A stretch of DNA of 64,000 nt from Paenibacillus piri (GTDB lineage Bacteria > Bacillota > Bacilli > Paenibacillales > NBRC-103111). The stretch lies in assembly GCF_004354045.1 (NCBI RefSeq), contig NZ_SMRT01000004.1:186001-250000 (forward strand), written 5' to 3'. Shown here one piece after another: positions 53,526 through 61,216 of this stretch. The notes beneath the pieces are model-generated. The model searched no databases and was not told where the DNA came from. It saw only the letters and a program-made list of their open reading frames with translations. Position numbers and translations under genes: made by a program. Numbering within the stretch: the stretch's first letter is position 1; the number at the start of each line of letters is the position of its first letter.

Positions 53526-53705
53526 ATGGAACCAAAGTACTCCAAGCAAACCGACGAGACTCTGTACGACCAGGAAGACGGACAGGCCGTCACGCGCGAG
53601 CAGCTGAGCGATGTATATTTCGCAGGCACCAGCGACGGTACCGTACAGCTGGATGACCGCACGGTGCATGTATCGGATACTGGCTATGAAGCGGCTGAAG
53701 AATAG
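53526..53705 (+). CDS. Small acidic protein (59 aa)
   Basis: The reading frame MEPKYSKQTDETLYDQEDG... to ...SDTGYEAAEE is acidic and soluble. It has a GTGGTGA-type ribosome region just upstream and a strong terminator 25 bp downstream, supporting a real gene. I do not recognise a family. Confidence 0.6.
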   Translation: MEPKYSKQTDETLYDQEDGQAVTREQLSDVYFAGTSDGTVQLDDRTVHVSDTGYEAAEE

Positions 53706-53729
53706 AAGCAGCATAATTAGCTTCCTCTT

Positions 53730-53777
53730 GACGGCAGGCAGTTCGTGCGTAAAGCAGCTGTCCGCCGTCTTTTTTTT
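53730..53777 (+). terminator. Intrinsic terminator after the 59-aa gene
   Basis: GACGGC.../...GCCGTC with extra pairing inside, followed by eight T. Confidence 0.85.
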
Positions 53778-53786
53778 AACGGCTGT

Positions 53787-53904
53787 TTATCCGATTACGG
53801 CTTTATCGGGTTAAGACCCCCACCTCTAAGGTGGGCCTTGAATCAGGTGGGGTAGAGTCCCCCATCTGATTCCCCGATGTTCAGCAAAGCTGAACGAGTT
53901 CACT
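53787..53904 (+). repeat. 118-bp three-hairpin element S (copy B)
   Basis: Differs from the reverse complement of 24290-24406 at only two positions I can see (one extra C and one A/G change). It holds the same three hairpins. Its right end supplies the TGA stop codon (53900-53902) of the adjoining DUF421 gene. No open reading frame of its own. Confidence 0.85.
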
Positions 53905-54760
53905 GGGTCAAATAAGGCTTCACATCGGCGATAACCTGTGTCATCCGTTCCGAGCATGCGGCGTACATTTGTTTGGCCGGCTTCGTATCCGTCGACAGAC
54001 AGAACATTTCGATATCTGCCTCGCATTTTTTCAACAGTGCCAATAAAGACGCCTTTTCTTGCGGAGCGGGCACTTGAATTTTATCGTCATATAAATCGAC
54101 ATACAGCTGTCCGTACGAATCGACTTGTCCGAGAAACACATTTTCTATCGGTACGCCAAGCTTTTCCAGCTGCGTACGCAGCCATTTCGGATTTAAGCCG
54201 ATGACGGCGAGCGGCTCTTCCATCATTTGACCATCCATAATTACAGCTTGCGGCACCTGTTCCGGCCCGACTTTGATACCTAGATGATACGGCGTTATCG
54301 GCTGGTGCTCTTTCTTCACAAGCACATTGATTTCCCCGTTAGCCTCCATGACTGCAAATTCTACATCTGCCGCTCTGAACACGCTTCGCTTCCGCAGCTT
54401 GCTCAACAATTCGTCGGAGGTCAGCCGTTCTTTTTTCAAATTGTCTTCCAGTATTTTTCCATCTTCAATCAGAACGGACGCTTTACTGTCGATGAAGTCT
54501 CTGGCTCGTTTGCTCTTTAGCTGTAAAAATTCGATACCGAGTGAAATCGACACCCATACGAGCATCGATACCAGACCCAAATACCAGTTCGATTCCAGAT
54601 CTAAAGAAACGAATGCCGCCAAGTTCCCGATCGTAATTCCAGTGATATATTCAAAAAACGACAGCTGGGAAATTTGACGCTTTCCTAATATTTTGGTCAT
54701 CAAAAACAGAGCAACGACTGCGACCAGTGTCCGGACCGCGATCTCTACCCATTCCGCCAT
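53900..54760 (-). CDS. DUF421 (YetF family) protein with DUF1657-like C-terminal extension
   Basis: A 286-residue protein: three N-terminal membrane helices with TKILGKRQISQLSFFEYI, then the duplicated soluble domain (ASVLIEDGKILEDNLKKE; QAVIMDGQMMEEPLAVIGLN), then ~45 extra residues (LLKKCEADIEMFCLSTDTKP and on to VIADVKPYL) that resemble DUF1657. The next gene, divergent, encodes a stand-alone DUF1657 protein. In Bacillus these families occur together in mobile spoVA-type operons. The stop codon lies inside repeat S, so the natural C-terminus may have been altered. ATG 54760 follows GGGAGGGG. Confidence 0.9.
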   Translation of the reverse strand: MAEWVEIAVRTLVAVVALFLMTKILGKRQISQLSFFEYITGITIGNLAAFVSLDLESNWYLGLVSMLVWVSISLGIEFLQLKSKRARDFIDSKASVLIEDGKILEDNLKKERLTSDELLSKLRKRSVFRAADVEFAVMEANGEINVLVKKEHQPITPYHLGIKVGPEQVPQAVIMDGQMMEEPLAVIGLNPKWLRTQLEKLGVPIENVFLGQVDSYGQLYVDLYDDKIQVPAPQEKASLLALLKKCEADIEMFCLSTDTKPAKQMYAACSERMTQVIADVKPYLTQ

Positions 54761-54963
54761 AAAATCAGCCCCTCCCTTAACAATCACTCAAAGTAACGAT
54801 AGTTCCATTATTTGATTTCGGGTGCGATTTTACCAAATATAATTTCAGGATGAACAGTCATAAATTGACAGCGGCCTCGTTCATCGACTTCGTATGCCGC
54901 TCTTCATTTTGGGATAGATTAATCAGGGTCGATACGTCGGAACAAGAAAGGAAGTGATTGAAA

Positions 54964-55170
54964 ATGACCGTCGGATCTCAAGTGAAAACTTGCTTGGCTT
55001 CTTTAAAAAGCGCTCAAGCCAGCCTTGAGCAGTTTGCTTTGAACACGCAAAATCAAGATGCCAAAAATGCATTTACCACTGCTTCCCAAACAACGCAGCA
55101 AGTGATCAACGACATTCAATCTCGGGTTCAGCAGCTGGAAAATGAAGAACCTCAATATAAAGGATTTTAA
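54964..55170 (+). CDS. DUF1657 family protein
   Basis: A 68-residue helical protein matching DUF1657 (MTVGSQVKTCLASLKSAQAS, LEQFALNTQNQDAKNAF, ending LENEEPQYKGF). Members are small spore-related proteins found with DUF421 and SpoVA proteins in Bacillales. It is divergent from the DUF421 gene, with about 200 bp between their starts. The ATG at 54964 follows AAGGAAG. Confidence 0.9.
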   Translation: MTVGSQVKTCLASLKSAQASLEQFALNTQNQDAKNAFTTASQTTQQVINDIQSRVQQLENEEPQYKGF

Positions 55171-55174
55171 GCAA

Positions 55175-55238
55175 AGGATAAACGGCATCGCCGTCCTAAG
55201 AGGACGGGCGCGTTTGTCAAGGTTGTGCGAAGCAAAGT
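55175..55238 (+). repeat. ~80-bp interspersed repeat T (copy 2, shorter)
   Basis: Reads AGGATAAACGGCATCGCCGTCC and then GCGCGTTTGTCAAGGTTGTG. It lies directly after the DUF1657 gene and before its terminator, the same arrangement as copy 1. The 3' AAAGTATA/TATACTTT hairpin is missing. Confidence 0.75.
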
Positions 55239-55253
55239 CAATACAGCGCAGCA

Positions 55254-55282
55254 AAAACAGCAGCTCATCGAGCTGCTGTTTT
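55254..55282. terminator. Perfect palindromic terminator after the DUF1657 gene
   Basis: AAAACAGCAGCTC(ATC)GAGCTGCTGTTTT, usable in both directions. Confidence 0.85.
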
Positions 55283-55357
55283 ACGTTCAAATGCCTTATC
55301 GAGGTGCGCCTATATTGTTGACGGCATACATCTTCCGAGTTAAGCGCTGTTGAGTCA

Positions 55358-55543
55358 TTATTTTGCAGGATACTCCGCTTTCAAAGCTTCAAGACTGTTG
55401 TACTTGGATGTCTCAAATACGAGTTTGGCCGGCGTTTTATCTGTTTTGTTTTTCAGGATGTGACCATAAAATATACCGTTCATTTCAAAGACGCACATGG
55501 TGCGTTCTTCTTCGTTTAACAACGCATAACGTTCAATGATCAT
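55358..55543 (-). CDS. Small uncharacterised protein (61 aa)
   Basis: A compact mixed alpha/beta protein (ERTMCVFEMNGIFYGHILKN, AKLVFETSKYNSLEALKAEY) preceded by GGGGTGAAAGCTC before ATG 55543. No family recognised. It has the look of a real small gene of this genus. Confidence 0.65.
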   Translation of the reverse strand: MIIERYALLNEEERTMCVFEMNGIFYGHILKNKTDKTPAKLVFETSKYNSLEALKAEYPAK

Positions 55544-55689
55544 GAGCTTTCACCCCATCGGAGATTATAATTGAATTCTAACATAGAGAACCCATTTGCA
55601 AAAGAAAAATCAATGGAGTGAGACTTGAACCTGCGCGCCTGGCGGTTACTGCCCTTTTAAATTTAGGATGGTGAATCCATGACCTATAA

Positions 55690-55735
55690 AAACAAAAAAA
55701 GCCTTCAATCACGAAGGAAAGAGGGCTTTTTTGGG
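55690..55735 (-). terminator. Terminator after the YjcZ-like gene
   Basis: Arms AAAAAAGCC...GGCTTTTTT, with an inner TTC.../...GAA pairing, ~65 bp past the YjcZ stop. Confidence 0.65.
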
Positions 55736-55799
55736 GGTGGGATAGCGCGGATACAATGACTAATAGCCAAATTTAACTTGATCCGAAATAGTCAAGCTG

Positions 55800-55898
55800 T
55801 TAAATCCAAGAACAGGAAACGATAACAAGAAGAATAAACAACACGAGAATCACACCTGTAGATGTAAAGAAACCGGCACAGCTGCCAACTGCTCCCAT
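55800..55898 (-). CDS. YjcZ family sporulation peptide
   Basis: A 32-residue hydrophobic peptide: MGAVGSCAGFF... to VIVSCSWI, a single membrane helix with the YjcZ-type G-F-x-x-x-G-V-I-L-V-L-F-I-L-L pattern. AAGGAGGC lies 9 nt before the ATG. Such peptides are made in Bacillales spores. It is too short for standard ORF thresholds. Confidence 0.85.
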   Translation of the reverse strand: MGAVGSCAGFFTSTGVILVLFILLVIVSCSWI

Positions 55899-56414
55899 TG
55901 TTTTTTGCCTCCTTCCGCTTTAAGTTATGTATCTTATGTATGTCAGGAGTCTAGAGATTGGGCAGTTCATATAATCAGGCTTGTGCAAATGGAAATGTAT
56001 CGTTCCATATTTGTTAAACTTTCATAAGATGTGATCAGGGTCATCCTCCAACTGACCCTCTCCTCCCTTCTAATTACTGAGTAGACGGTTGCAATCATTG
56101 GACCGTCTATTTGGTATCATGACCCAAACAAAAAGCCCCCAACCCGAAGGAAAGAGAGCTTTGCTTTTTGGATATTATTCAGGGTGGGAGCATGACTTTA
56201 ATATCCAATATGTGGTTCACTTTAGCTCCTTCACACATTTTATTTTCGGACAAAACTGTTTCATTCCATCCCACTGCCCCCATAAACAACCCCTGCACTT
56301 TTTAGGTTGCTTGGGCTTAATTTCAATGCTCAATGAGTCTCTCTCCTATGCTCTTCATTTAAACCTGAATATATTTCCCAACTATTAAGCGAAATATTAC
56401 TTATATACACTTTT
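55899..56414. other. Gene-free stretch
   Basis: Contains a second terminator-like hairpin at ~56131-56172 (AAAAAGC...GCTTTTT) that resembles the one at 55690-55735. The plus-strand frame 56089-56388 has no ribosome site and looks non-coding. Nothing else is recognised. Confidence 0.4.
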
Positions 56415-56529
56415 TTATAATATCAGATTTTATATGTTTTCAGCGGAGCTGAACCATTCTGATATTGCAAGAAAAGCTACATCTAAAACACGAATGTATC
56501 TTCCTCGAAAGGGCTTCGATCAGAAGCTT
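56415..56529 (-). repeat. 115-bp interspersed hairpin repeat R (copy 2, inverted)
   Basis: Reverse-complement match to 7750-7864, including the CAGC/GCTG inner hairpin and the segment GATACATTCGTGTTTTAGAT. The outer stem is partly degraded (AATATCAGA versus TTCTGATATT). Confidence 0.8.
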
Positions 56530-56622
56530 TAAGGACAGAAGATTCGCATAGAAACAACAGACGGTAATCTTGAAGGTTTGCTTGATGGCGTTTTCATCGC
56601 TTTGCAGTTTGGCTTTAAGCAT
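56530..56622 (-). pseudogene. 5' fragment of an unrecognised gene running into repeat R
   Basis: From ATG 56622, behind GAAGGAAGATACGGG, the frame reads MLKAKLQSDENAIKQTFKIT and then enters repeat R. Protein-like start, no proper end: probably a gene truncated by the repeat. The rest of 56623-56827 holds nothing I can name. Confidence 0.35.
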
Positions 56623-56827
56623 CCCGTATCTTCCTTCAAAAATAGGGAGATCGGACGTATCGAGATTTTATTGCGTCGACCATGTCAGTGTAGCGGCTCA
56701 ATAGCCGGATGTTTTTGCGAATATCTACATAGGATTTTCAGTATATAACAATGAGGATACCAGTCGTTCATTTCTTTGCTAAATACATCGATATAAGATA
56801 AGATGATAACGAAGGGATGTGCTAAAT

Positions 56828-57034
56828 ATGTTAAAAGAATTTATTAATAAACAAGTCACGATTCTTTTTATTGACGGTGGAAGTGTCAGCGGCGGAACAC
56901 TTATTGAGATGGACGAAAAATTTGTTAAATATCAATCGCCACAGAGCCTGAATATCATACCCATCACATCAATCAAAAGCGTCACTCTTCAATCAGGCGA
57001 AAATCATAATGCTACTGTCAGAGGTTTTAGATAA
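56828..57034 (+). CDS. Small beta-rich protein (LSM/DUF2642-like)
   Basis: A 68-residue protein (FINKQVTILFIDGGSVSGGT, then MDEKFVKYQ, then IIPITSIKSVTLQ). The strand pattern resembles the small Sm-like/DUF2642 proteins seen in Bacillales spores, but I am not certain. AAGGG precedes the ATG; a terminator follows directly. Confidence 0.7.
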   Translation: MLKEFINKQVTILFIDGGSVSGGTLIEMDEKFVKYQSPQSLNIIPITSIKSVTLQSGENHNATVRGFR

Positions 57035-57037
57035 ATC

Positions 57038-57065
57038 CAGGGCCATATTTATGGCCTTTTTTTAT
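57038..57065 (+). terminator. Intrinsic terminator
   Basis: GGCCAT(ATTT)ATGGCC followed by a T run, right after the stop at 57034. Confidence 0.9.
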
Positions 57066-57230
57066 TGTTTGTGTGTCGCATTTAAAAACGGACAAGATGG
57101 TTCTTAAACCGTTGCAGCATACCAGATCAGATTATTTAGAAGTAAGTTCAATCCCTAAAAATAACATCCTACGGACTCATGGCCGAAAGACCATTTTGCA
57201 TACACTTATTACCCTAGTGACCTAAAACAG

Positions 57231-57256
57231 AAAAAAGCCTTATACACTAAGGCTTT
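57231..57256 (-). terminator. Terminator after tRNA-Leu
   Basis: Minus strand AAGCCTTA(GTGTA)TAAGGCTT followed by TTTT, ~9 bp past the tRNA 3' end. Confidence 0.85.
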
Positions 57257-57264
57257 TCAACATA

Positions 57265-57346
57265 TGCGGTCGGCGGGATTTGAACCCGCACGTCCATGGG
57301 ACACTACCCCCTCAAGATAGCGTGTCTGCCGTTCCACCACGACCGC
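57265..57346 (-). tRNA. tRNA-Leu (anticodon GAG)
   Basis: An 82-nt class II tRNA on the minus strand. Acceptor GCGGTCG/CGACCGC, anticodon stem CTATC/GGTAG around the loop TTGAGGG (anticodon GAG), a long variable arm and the T-loop GGTTCAAATCC are all visible. No CCA is encoded. It stands alone with its own terminator. Confidence 0.95.
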
Positions 57347-57425
57347 GAAGTAACCGGAATTAGAATATACCACACATGGAGCCCCAATTGCAAATATGCA
57401 TTTTTTCCAGCCGCGCAAGCAAGCG

Positions 57426-58181
57426 TCAGCTTGAAATTTCGGCCTTGACCAGGGGCCAAATCCATACGTCCTGCATGTGAGAGAAATGCAGCAGCGGCTT
57501 GGACTTCATGAGGCGGATCCCTTGACCTGAGGCCATGCTGTTATGCCTAAACTCCGCTTCAGCCGATTGCAGGTTCCAGGGCAGATGATGTATGTCGCCG
57601 CGCCAGATCGTACCTTGGCGATCGAAGGTGTACAAACCATATCTTTCGGTCAGCCAGTGTTCCATCGAATGCGGAGTACTGACAAACTGCGGAGAAGCCG
57701 GGGCATACGCAGCTTCCAGGGAAACAGCCGCACCTCTGCCATCCCTTCGATGGCTGCTGTAATCGATATGACCTGTCTGCCTACGATTTACCCGCATATC
57801 GGCATAAAAATAAGGCAGGTATACGAACCGTCTGGCTGCCATAACCGCCAACCGGTGTGCCGCATCCAAGCTGAAAAAGTAAACGCCGGGCTTGTCCCCC
57901 ATCGTTACATATGTTCTTACATTCAACTCGGCAAATGCGTTGGCAAACGGGATTGGCGGAAGGCCGCGCAATCGGATCCTTTCCATCCGAAACGGCACAA
58001 TGCCGATCCAGGCATAGCCGTCAAATATATCGAGCTCAAGACCCGGCGGTACGAGCTGGCGCAGCTCATCATACCGAACCGGCCAATGCGCAAACAGCAA
58101 GTCAAGCCAGCGCTGCTTCATCACCCAGAGGCGTTCGGGCAGCTTCCAGGGACGATGGGCTGTCACCTTCAGTGGGTTCAT
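57426..58181 (-). CDS. DUF2071 (YqjF-like) family protein
   Basis: The 251-residue protein matches YqjF/DUF2071: MKQRWLDLLFAHWPVRYDEL, LVPPGLELDIFDGYAWIGIV, FAELNVRTYVTMGDKPGVYF and a late TERYGLYTFDRQGTIWRGDI. The function is unknown. The ATG at 58181 follows GGGAGTGATCGTA. Encoded between the tRNA and the gerP region with no clear operon partner. Confidence 0.9.
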   Translation of the reverse strand: MNPLKVTAHRPWKLPERLWVMKQRWLDLLFAHWPVRYDELRQLVPPGLELDIFDGYAWIGIVPFRMERIRLRGLPPIPFANAFAELNVRTYVTMGDKPGVYFFSLDAAHRLAVMAARRFVYLPYFYADMRVNRRQTGHIDYSSHRRDGRGAAVSLEAAYAPASPQFVSTPHSMEHWLTERYGLYTFDRQGTIWRGDIHHLPWNLQSAEAEFRHNSMASGQGIRLMKSKPLLHFSHMQDVWIWPLVKAEISS

Positions 58182-58287
58182 TACGATCACTCCCGCTTCA
58201 AATTCATATGTAGAAACATAACCAGGATGCCGACTGGATAAAATAAAATTAGAATCCAATTACACCAATGAATTATAGGAGGAATCG

Positions 58288-58431
58288 ATGAGCTCACAAT
58301 TTACTTTAGCCAACCTGTCGCCCGAGCTGCTGTCCGAACTGAAACATTTCGAGGAACGTATTCGTGCGGACGCCAATCAAAACATTGTGCTCATTGCCTA
58401 TTCAGAGGAGACTGCTGCGAAGAAGAAGTAG
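58288..58431 (+). CDS. Small protein (47 aa), convergent with gerPE
   Basis: MSSQFTLANLSPELLSELKH... to ...SEETAAKKK, with AGGAGGAATCG before the ATG. Its end overlaps the 3' end of gerPE by about 40 bp on the opposite strand. Amphipathic, helical, lysine-rich tail. Family not recognised, but the strong ribosome site argues for translation. Confidence 0.65.
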   Translation: MSSQFTLANLSPELLSELKHFEERIRADANQNIVLIAYSEETAAKKK

Positions 58432-58822
58432 CCGCAGGCGAAGTCTTTGAGGCGGGTTCGGTAAAAAAATGCCGGATATGCAAAATACGCGATTCGGCTT
58501 TTATTCTTTGATTTCCGCCTACCTGCAGGACCGATGCAGCCGTTACCCCCAAGACGTAAACGCAGCCAACATGGATTCGACTGCCCGATTGATCGAAACT
58601 CGTCTGCACCGGATCGTTATCGATTGGCGGTAAAGGTATTTCTCTCGAATAAATATCAAAATCGGCTAAATTGCCTTCCTTCCCTTCAAACTCGGGCAGC
58701 TCTCTTTGTACGGCCAAAACTTTGGTAACCGGTTGGATCATCACGTTATCTCCGATTTGTAATACGGCGGATTGCGAGACCGTGTTTACCTTCATATCCC
58801 AAACGGATGACCATCGATTCAT
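58391..58822 (-). CDS. gerPE: Spore germination protein GerPE
   Basis: A 143-residue protein with the GerPE pattern: VNTVSQSAVLQIGDNVMIQP near the start and HVGCVYVLGVTAASVLQVGG further on. GerP proteins sit in the inner coat and help germinants reach the receptors. It overlaps gerPD by 4 bp (ATGA) and is the last visible gene of the operon; no gerPF follows, unlike in B. subtilis. Its end overlaps a convergent small gene. Confidence 0.88.
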   Translation of the reverse strand: MNRWSSVWDMKVNTVSQSAVLQIGDNVMIQPVTKVLAVQRELPEFEGKEGNLADFDIYSREIPLPPIDNDPVQTSFDQSGSRIHVGCVYVLGVTAASVLQVGGNQRIKAESRILHIRHFFTEPASKTSPAATSSSQQSPLNRQ

Positions 58823-59028
58823 GAACTGCCTTCCTCCCCGCCCCCAGTAGCGGACTCAGAGGATAATGGTGTTTCCACTCCTACAATGACGGATTCCGGC
58901 GGCGTATCGAAAATGGAAGAGCAAATAATTTGTTCCGTATCCCCGATTAGAAAAACAGATGAGCTGGAAACGCCGACAACCCGAACATCTCCTACACAGA
59001 GCGATTTGTTCGTTACTTGGAAGTTCAT
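58819..59028 (-). CDS. gerPD: Spore germination protein GerPD
   Basis: A 69-residue protein (FQVTNKSLCVGDVRVVGVSS, SSVFLIGDTEQIICSS) with the short beta-strand repeat shared by GerP A, B, D and F proteins. It overlaps gerPC and gerPE by 4 bp each, so the operon is translationally coupled here. Confidence 0.88.
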   Translation of the reverse strand: MNFQVTNKSLCVGDVRVVGVSSSSVFLIGDTEQIICSSIFDTPPESVIVGVETPLSSESATGGGEEGSS

Positions 59029-59678
59029 ATTTCTTCACCTTCGTTCTGTTGTGTTAATTTATTAAAATAATTCCCTACAGCCTTCCTGATATCGTTGCGG
59101 GTACGGAACAGTACGGAATCCTTGATTGAAGACATGTTGTCGGCAGAGGCTGCCGGAGCCATCTGCTGCAAATAATACTGCGTGCGAGCTTCCGTCTGCT
59201 TCAGAAGATCTTCTACGATCATTTTTTGATGCCAGGCATCGAGCTCTTTCCCATATTGAGCTTGTAGATGTTCTAATTGTTTGGGCACGTGCGTTTCGAC
59301 ATACTGCTTCATCTCCTTTCTAATAGATGCTTGCAGCTCATCCAACGGCTGATACGGTGTTGTGCCGCCTGTCTGCCCACAGCCCTCGCCCACGTTTCCC
59401 TCGCCCGCATCCGTAATCGTATTCCCGTTTACTGCCAACTCCTCCAATGCGCTTGGGGTGAGGCCAATATTCATCGTTCCGTCCAGCTTTTCCACTTTTA
59501 ACTGATCGAACTTATACTCGATCTTATCAATATGGACTCGCTTCTGTTCTTTTAATGCATTCATATCAGCCTGCAGCGATTCGACCGATTTTTGCAAATC
59601 GGCTATTTGCCCGGCCTGCACCTCGATTTGCCGCTGCATCTGTTGAATATAGAATGCCCATTGCTGCCAGTAATTCAT
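59025..59678 (-). CDS. gerPC: Spore germination protein GerPC
   Basis: The 217-residue protein opens with a coiled coil (MNYWQQWAFYIQQMQRQIEV, then QIADLQKSVESLQADMNALK), a central beta segment (VHIDKIEYKFDQLKVEKLDG, TMNIGLTPS) and a helical C-terminus. This is the largest GerP member. ATG 59678 follows GGGGAGG; a longer frame to 59696 has no extra support. Confidence 0.9.
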   Translation of the reverse strand: MNYWQQWAFYIQQMQRQIEVQAGQIADLQKSVESLQADMNALKEQKRVHIDKIEYKFDQLKVEKLDGTMNIGLTPSALEELAVNGNTITDAGEGNVGEGCGQTGGTTPYQPLDELQASIRKEMKQYVETHVPKQLEHLQAQYGKELDAWHQKMIVEDLLKQTEARTQYYLQQMAPAASADNMSSIKDSVLFRTRNDIRKAVGNYFNKLTQQNEGEEI

Positions 59679-59742
59679 CTTTCCGCACCTCCCCATTCAT
59701 CTTATGCATGCAGAATGAAATAGGTGTTAGCCCATTTGCCCG

Positions 59743-59949
59743 TTACCTTGGATTCGGTAGCGGCACAAGCGAAATGGCTGAGGTAGAAGCCTGCAATTCC
59801 GCTGCAGGCTCCGTGTAGCCGCCAGTATTGTACAGGTTGGACAACGGCTTGATTAAACCCGCGCTGCCGATTTGCAGCACCGAGGAGTTGGAAACGCTGT
59901 TGACACGAAGCTGGTGGATCACAATGTTTTGATTAACAACCAAATTCAT
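59743..59949 (-). CDS. gerPB: Spore germination protein GerPB
   Basis: A 68-residue protein: NLVVNQNIVIHQLRVNSVSN, SSVLQIGSAGLIKPLSNLYN, typical of GerPB. It starts 2 bp after the stop of the first gene, behind a GGGGGTC-type site, and ends ~65 bp before gerPC. Confidence 0.9.
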   Translation of the reverse strand: MNLVVNQNIVIHQLRVNSVSNSSVLQIGSAGLIKPLSNLYNTGGYTEPAAELQASTSAISLVPLPNPR

Positions 59950-59951
59950 TG

Positions 59952-60188
59952 CTAAACGACCCCCTGATTTCCGATATCGGTTACTGATGTGTCATTTACA
60001 TCCTGATCGTTCGTATTGGTGTTGCTGATCGCGTTATTCGTATGGGCCAAATCACCGGTATTAAAGGAGCCTGCACCGGCAAACGTTTTGGATGTGCTGG
60101 TTGGCGAAATTTGTATGGTATCACCGATTTGTACGACAGAGCTCGGGCCTACGCTTAAAATTTTAATGTTACCGACAATTGCTGGCAT
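59952..60188 (-). CDS. gerPA: Spore germination protein of the GerPA/GerPF family (first gene of the operon)
   Basis: A 78-residue protein starting MPAIVGNIKILSVGPSSVVQ and containing TSTSKTFAGAGSFNTGD, the shared signature of GerPA and GerPF. Its position at the head of the operon argues for GerPA. AAAAAGGAGAAAAGTCT lies before the ATG. The 147 bp upstream separate it from the divergent Hsp20-like gene and probably hold late-sporulation promoters for both; I see a CATACACTGT sequence that could be a SigK -10 but cannot confirm it. Confidence 0.85.
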   Translation of the reverse strand: MPAIVGNIKILSVGPSSVVQIGDTIQISPTSTSKTFAGAGSFNTGDLAHTNNAISNTNTNDQDVNDTSVTDIGNQGVV

Positions 60189-60335
60189 AGACTTTTCTCC
60201 TTTTTCCGTTCATCCTACAGTGTATGTCGGCATATGCCCGTAGGCTACTACCTGCCCGATTAAATTGCGCTGCTGTATCAACAAAGGCATTTTCTTCATA
60301 TATATAAATAAATAGGCGAAAAGGAGCGATCCGTG

Positions 60336-60791
60336 ATGAGTCGAAGAGATACTGATAACAAGTCACGTTGGCACGAAATCGAAAAATTTCTGGGCAATAA
60401 ACTTCCCCCCGTTCCTTCAAGCGAGCAGTTGGATCTATTGAAGGATACGACCTGGGTTGAAGATTACGTTCAGCAAATATTCGAGAAATCGTTGCCGAAA
60501 ACTGGGGTGGTGCGCAGCTTGCGAACCAAGCCTGAGATATTCGAAACCCATCACCATGTTATCGTTAAATTGGCATTGGCCCAGCAAGCCAATCCGATCA
60601 TAAAAGTCAGAACCGATTTGATTAAAATCGAAAGTATTGTGAACAGCCAAAAGCCGCAGCTCATCCGTCTTCCCTGCCATGTTATTCCGAGCACGGCGAG
60701 AGCCTCTTATAGAGACGGCATATTGCAAATCAAAGTCCGGAAAAAAAGATTAAATAAAACATACCATGAAGTCAATGTCAGATATTTATAA
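60336..60791 (+). CDS. Hsp20/alpha-crystallin-like protein, possible spore protein
   Basis: A 151-residue protein with an alpha-crystallin-like core (ETHHHVIVKLALAQQANPII, KVRTDLIKIESIV, ASYRDGILQIKVRKKR). Spore-coat proteins of Bacillus such as GerT and CotM share this fold; being divergent from gerP supports a coat or germination role, but that is inference. The ATG at 60336 follows AAGGAGCGATCC; a GTG directly before it is an alternative. Confidence 0.78.
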   Translation: MSRRDTDNKSRWHEIEKFLGNKLPPVPSSEQLDLLKDTTWVEDYVQQIFEKSLPKTGVVRSLRTKPEIFETHHHVIVKLALAQQANPIIKVRTDLIKIESIVNSQKPQLIRLPCHVIPSTARASYRDGILQIKVRKKRLNKTYHEVNVRYL

Positions 60792-60828
60792 AAATGACCC
60801 TGCCAATATTCTGTATATAAAGGTGTGG

Positions 60829-61167
60829 ATGAACATGTACCGCATTATCGTCGATTTATCGGACCGGAAGTTGTATTTGCTCGACAATAATATTGTAACC
60901 CGCGCATTTCCAATCGGCATTGGCAAAGTGTTAACCAAAACCCCCGTCGGCATTTACACGATTATTAACAAAGTCCCGCATCCCGGCGGGCCTTTCGGCG
61001 TTCTCTGGATGGGGCTTTCGAGGCCCCATTACGGAATTCACGGAACTAACGCTCCCGGTTCAATCGGTCATGAAGTTTCTCACGGCTGTATCCGGATGTA
61101 CAACGAAGACGTACTTGCATTATCCCGGCTCGTACCGATCGGTACGCAAGTTACCATCCGGGCCTGA
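60829..61167 (+). CDS. L,D-transpeptidase (YkuD family)
   Basis: A ~112-residue minimal YkuD domain with the catalytic signature SHGCIRM and the upstream HGTN: YGIHGTNAPGSIGHEVSHGC. It lacks a signal peptide and LysM domain. Such short enzymes occur in Bacillales and some are spore-associated. The first codon used is the ATG at 60829 (AAAGG upstream); the frame also runs upstream into the Hsp20-like gene, with which it is probably cotranscribed. Confidence 0.9.
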   Translation: MNMYRIIVDLSDRKLYLLDNNIVTRAFPIGIGKVLTKTPVGIYTIINKVPHPGGPFGVLWMGLSRPHYGIHGTNAPGSIGHEVSHGCIRMYNEDVLALSRLVPIGTQVTIRA

Positions 61168-61216
61168 ATACGAAAAAAGAAGAGTCTGCGAAATCGCTCT
61201 CCTTCCTTCTGTTTAT

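Noticed and set aside
55624..55666. tRNA-like 3' end on the minus strand (GGTTCAAGTCTC with flanking GC-rich sequence)
   Set aside because: The T-stem does not pair beyond two bases and there is no anticodon or D-arm, so I do not call a tRNA or a sure remnant.
60189..60335. Possible SigK promoter (CATACACTGT) upstream of gerP
   Set aside because: The -10 resemblance is partial and the spacing to a -35 AC is wrong, so I mention it only as a hint within the gerPA entry.
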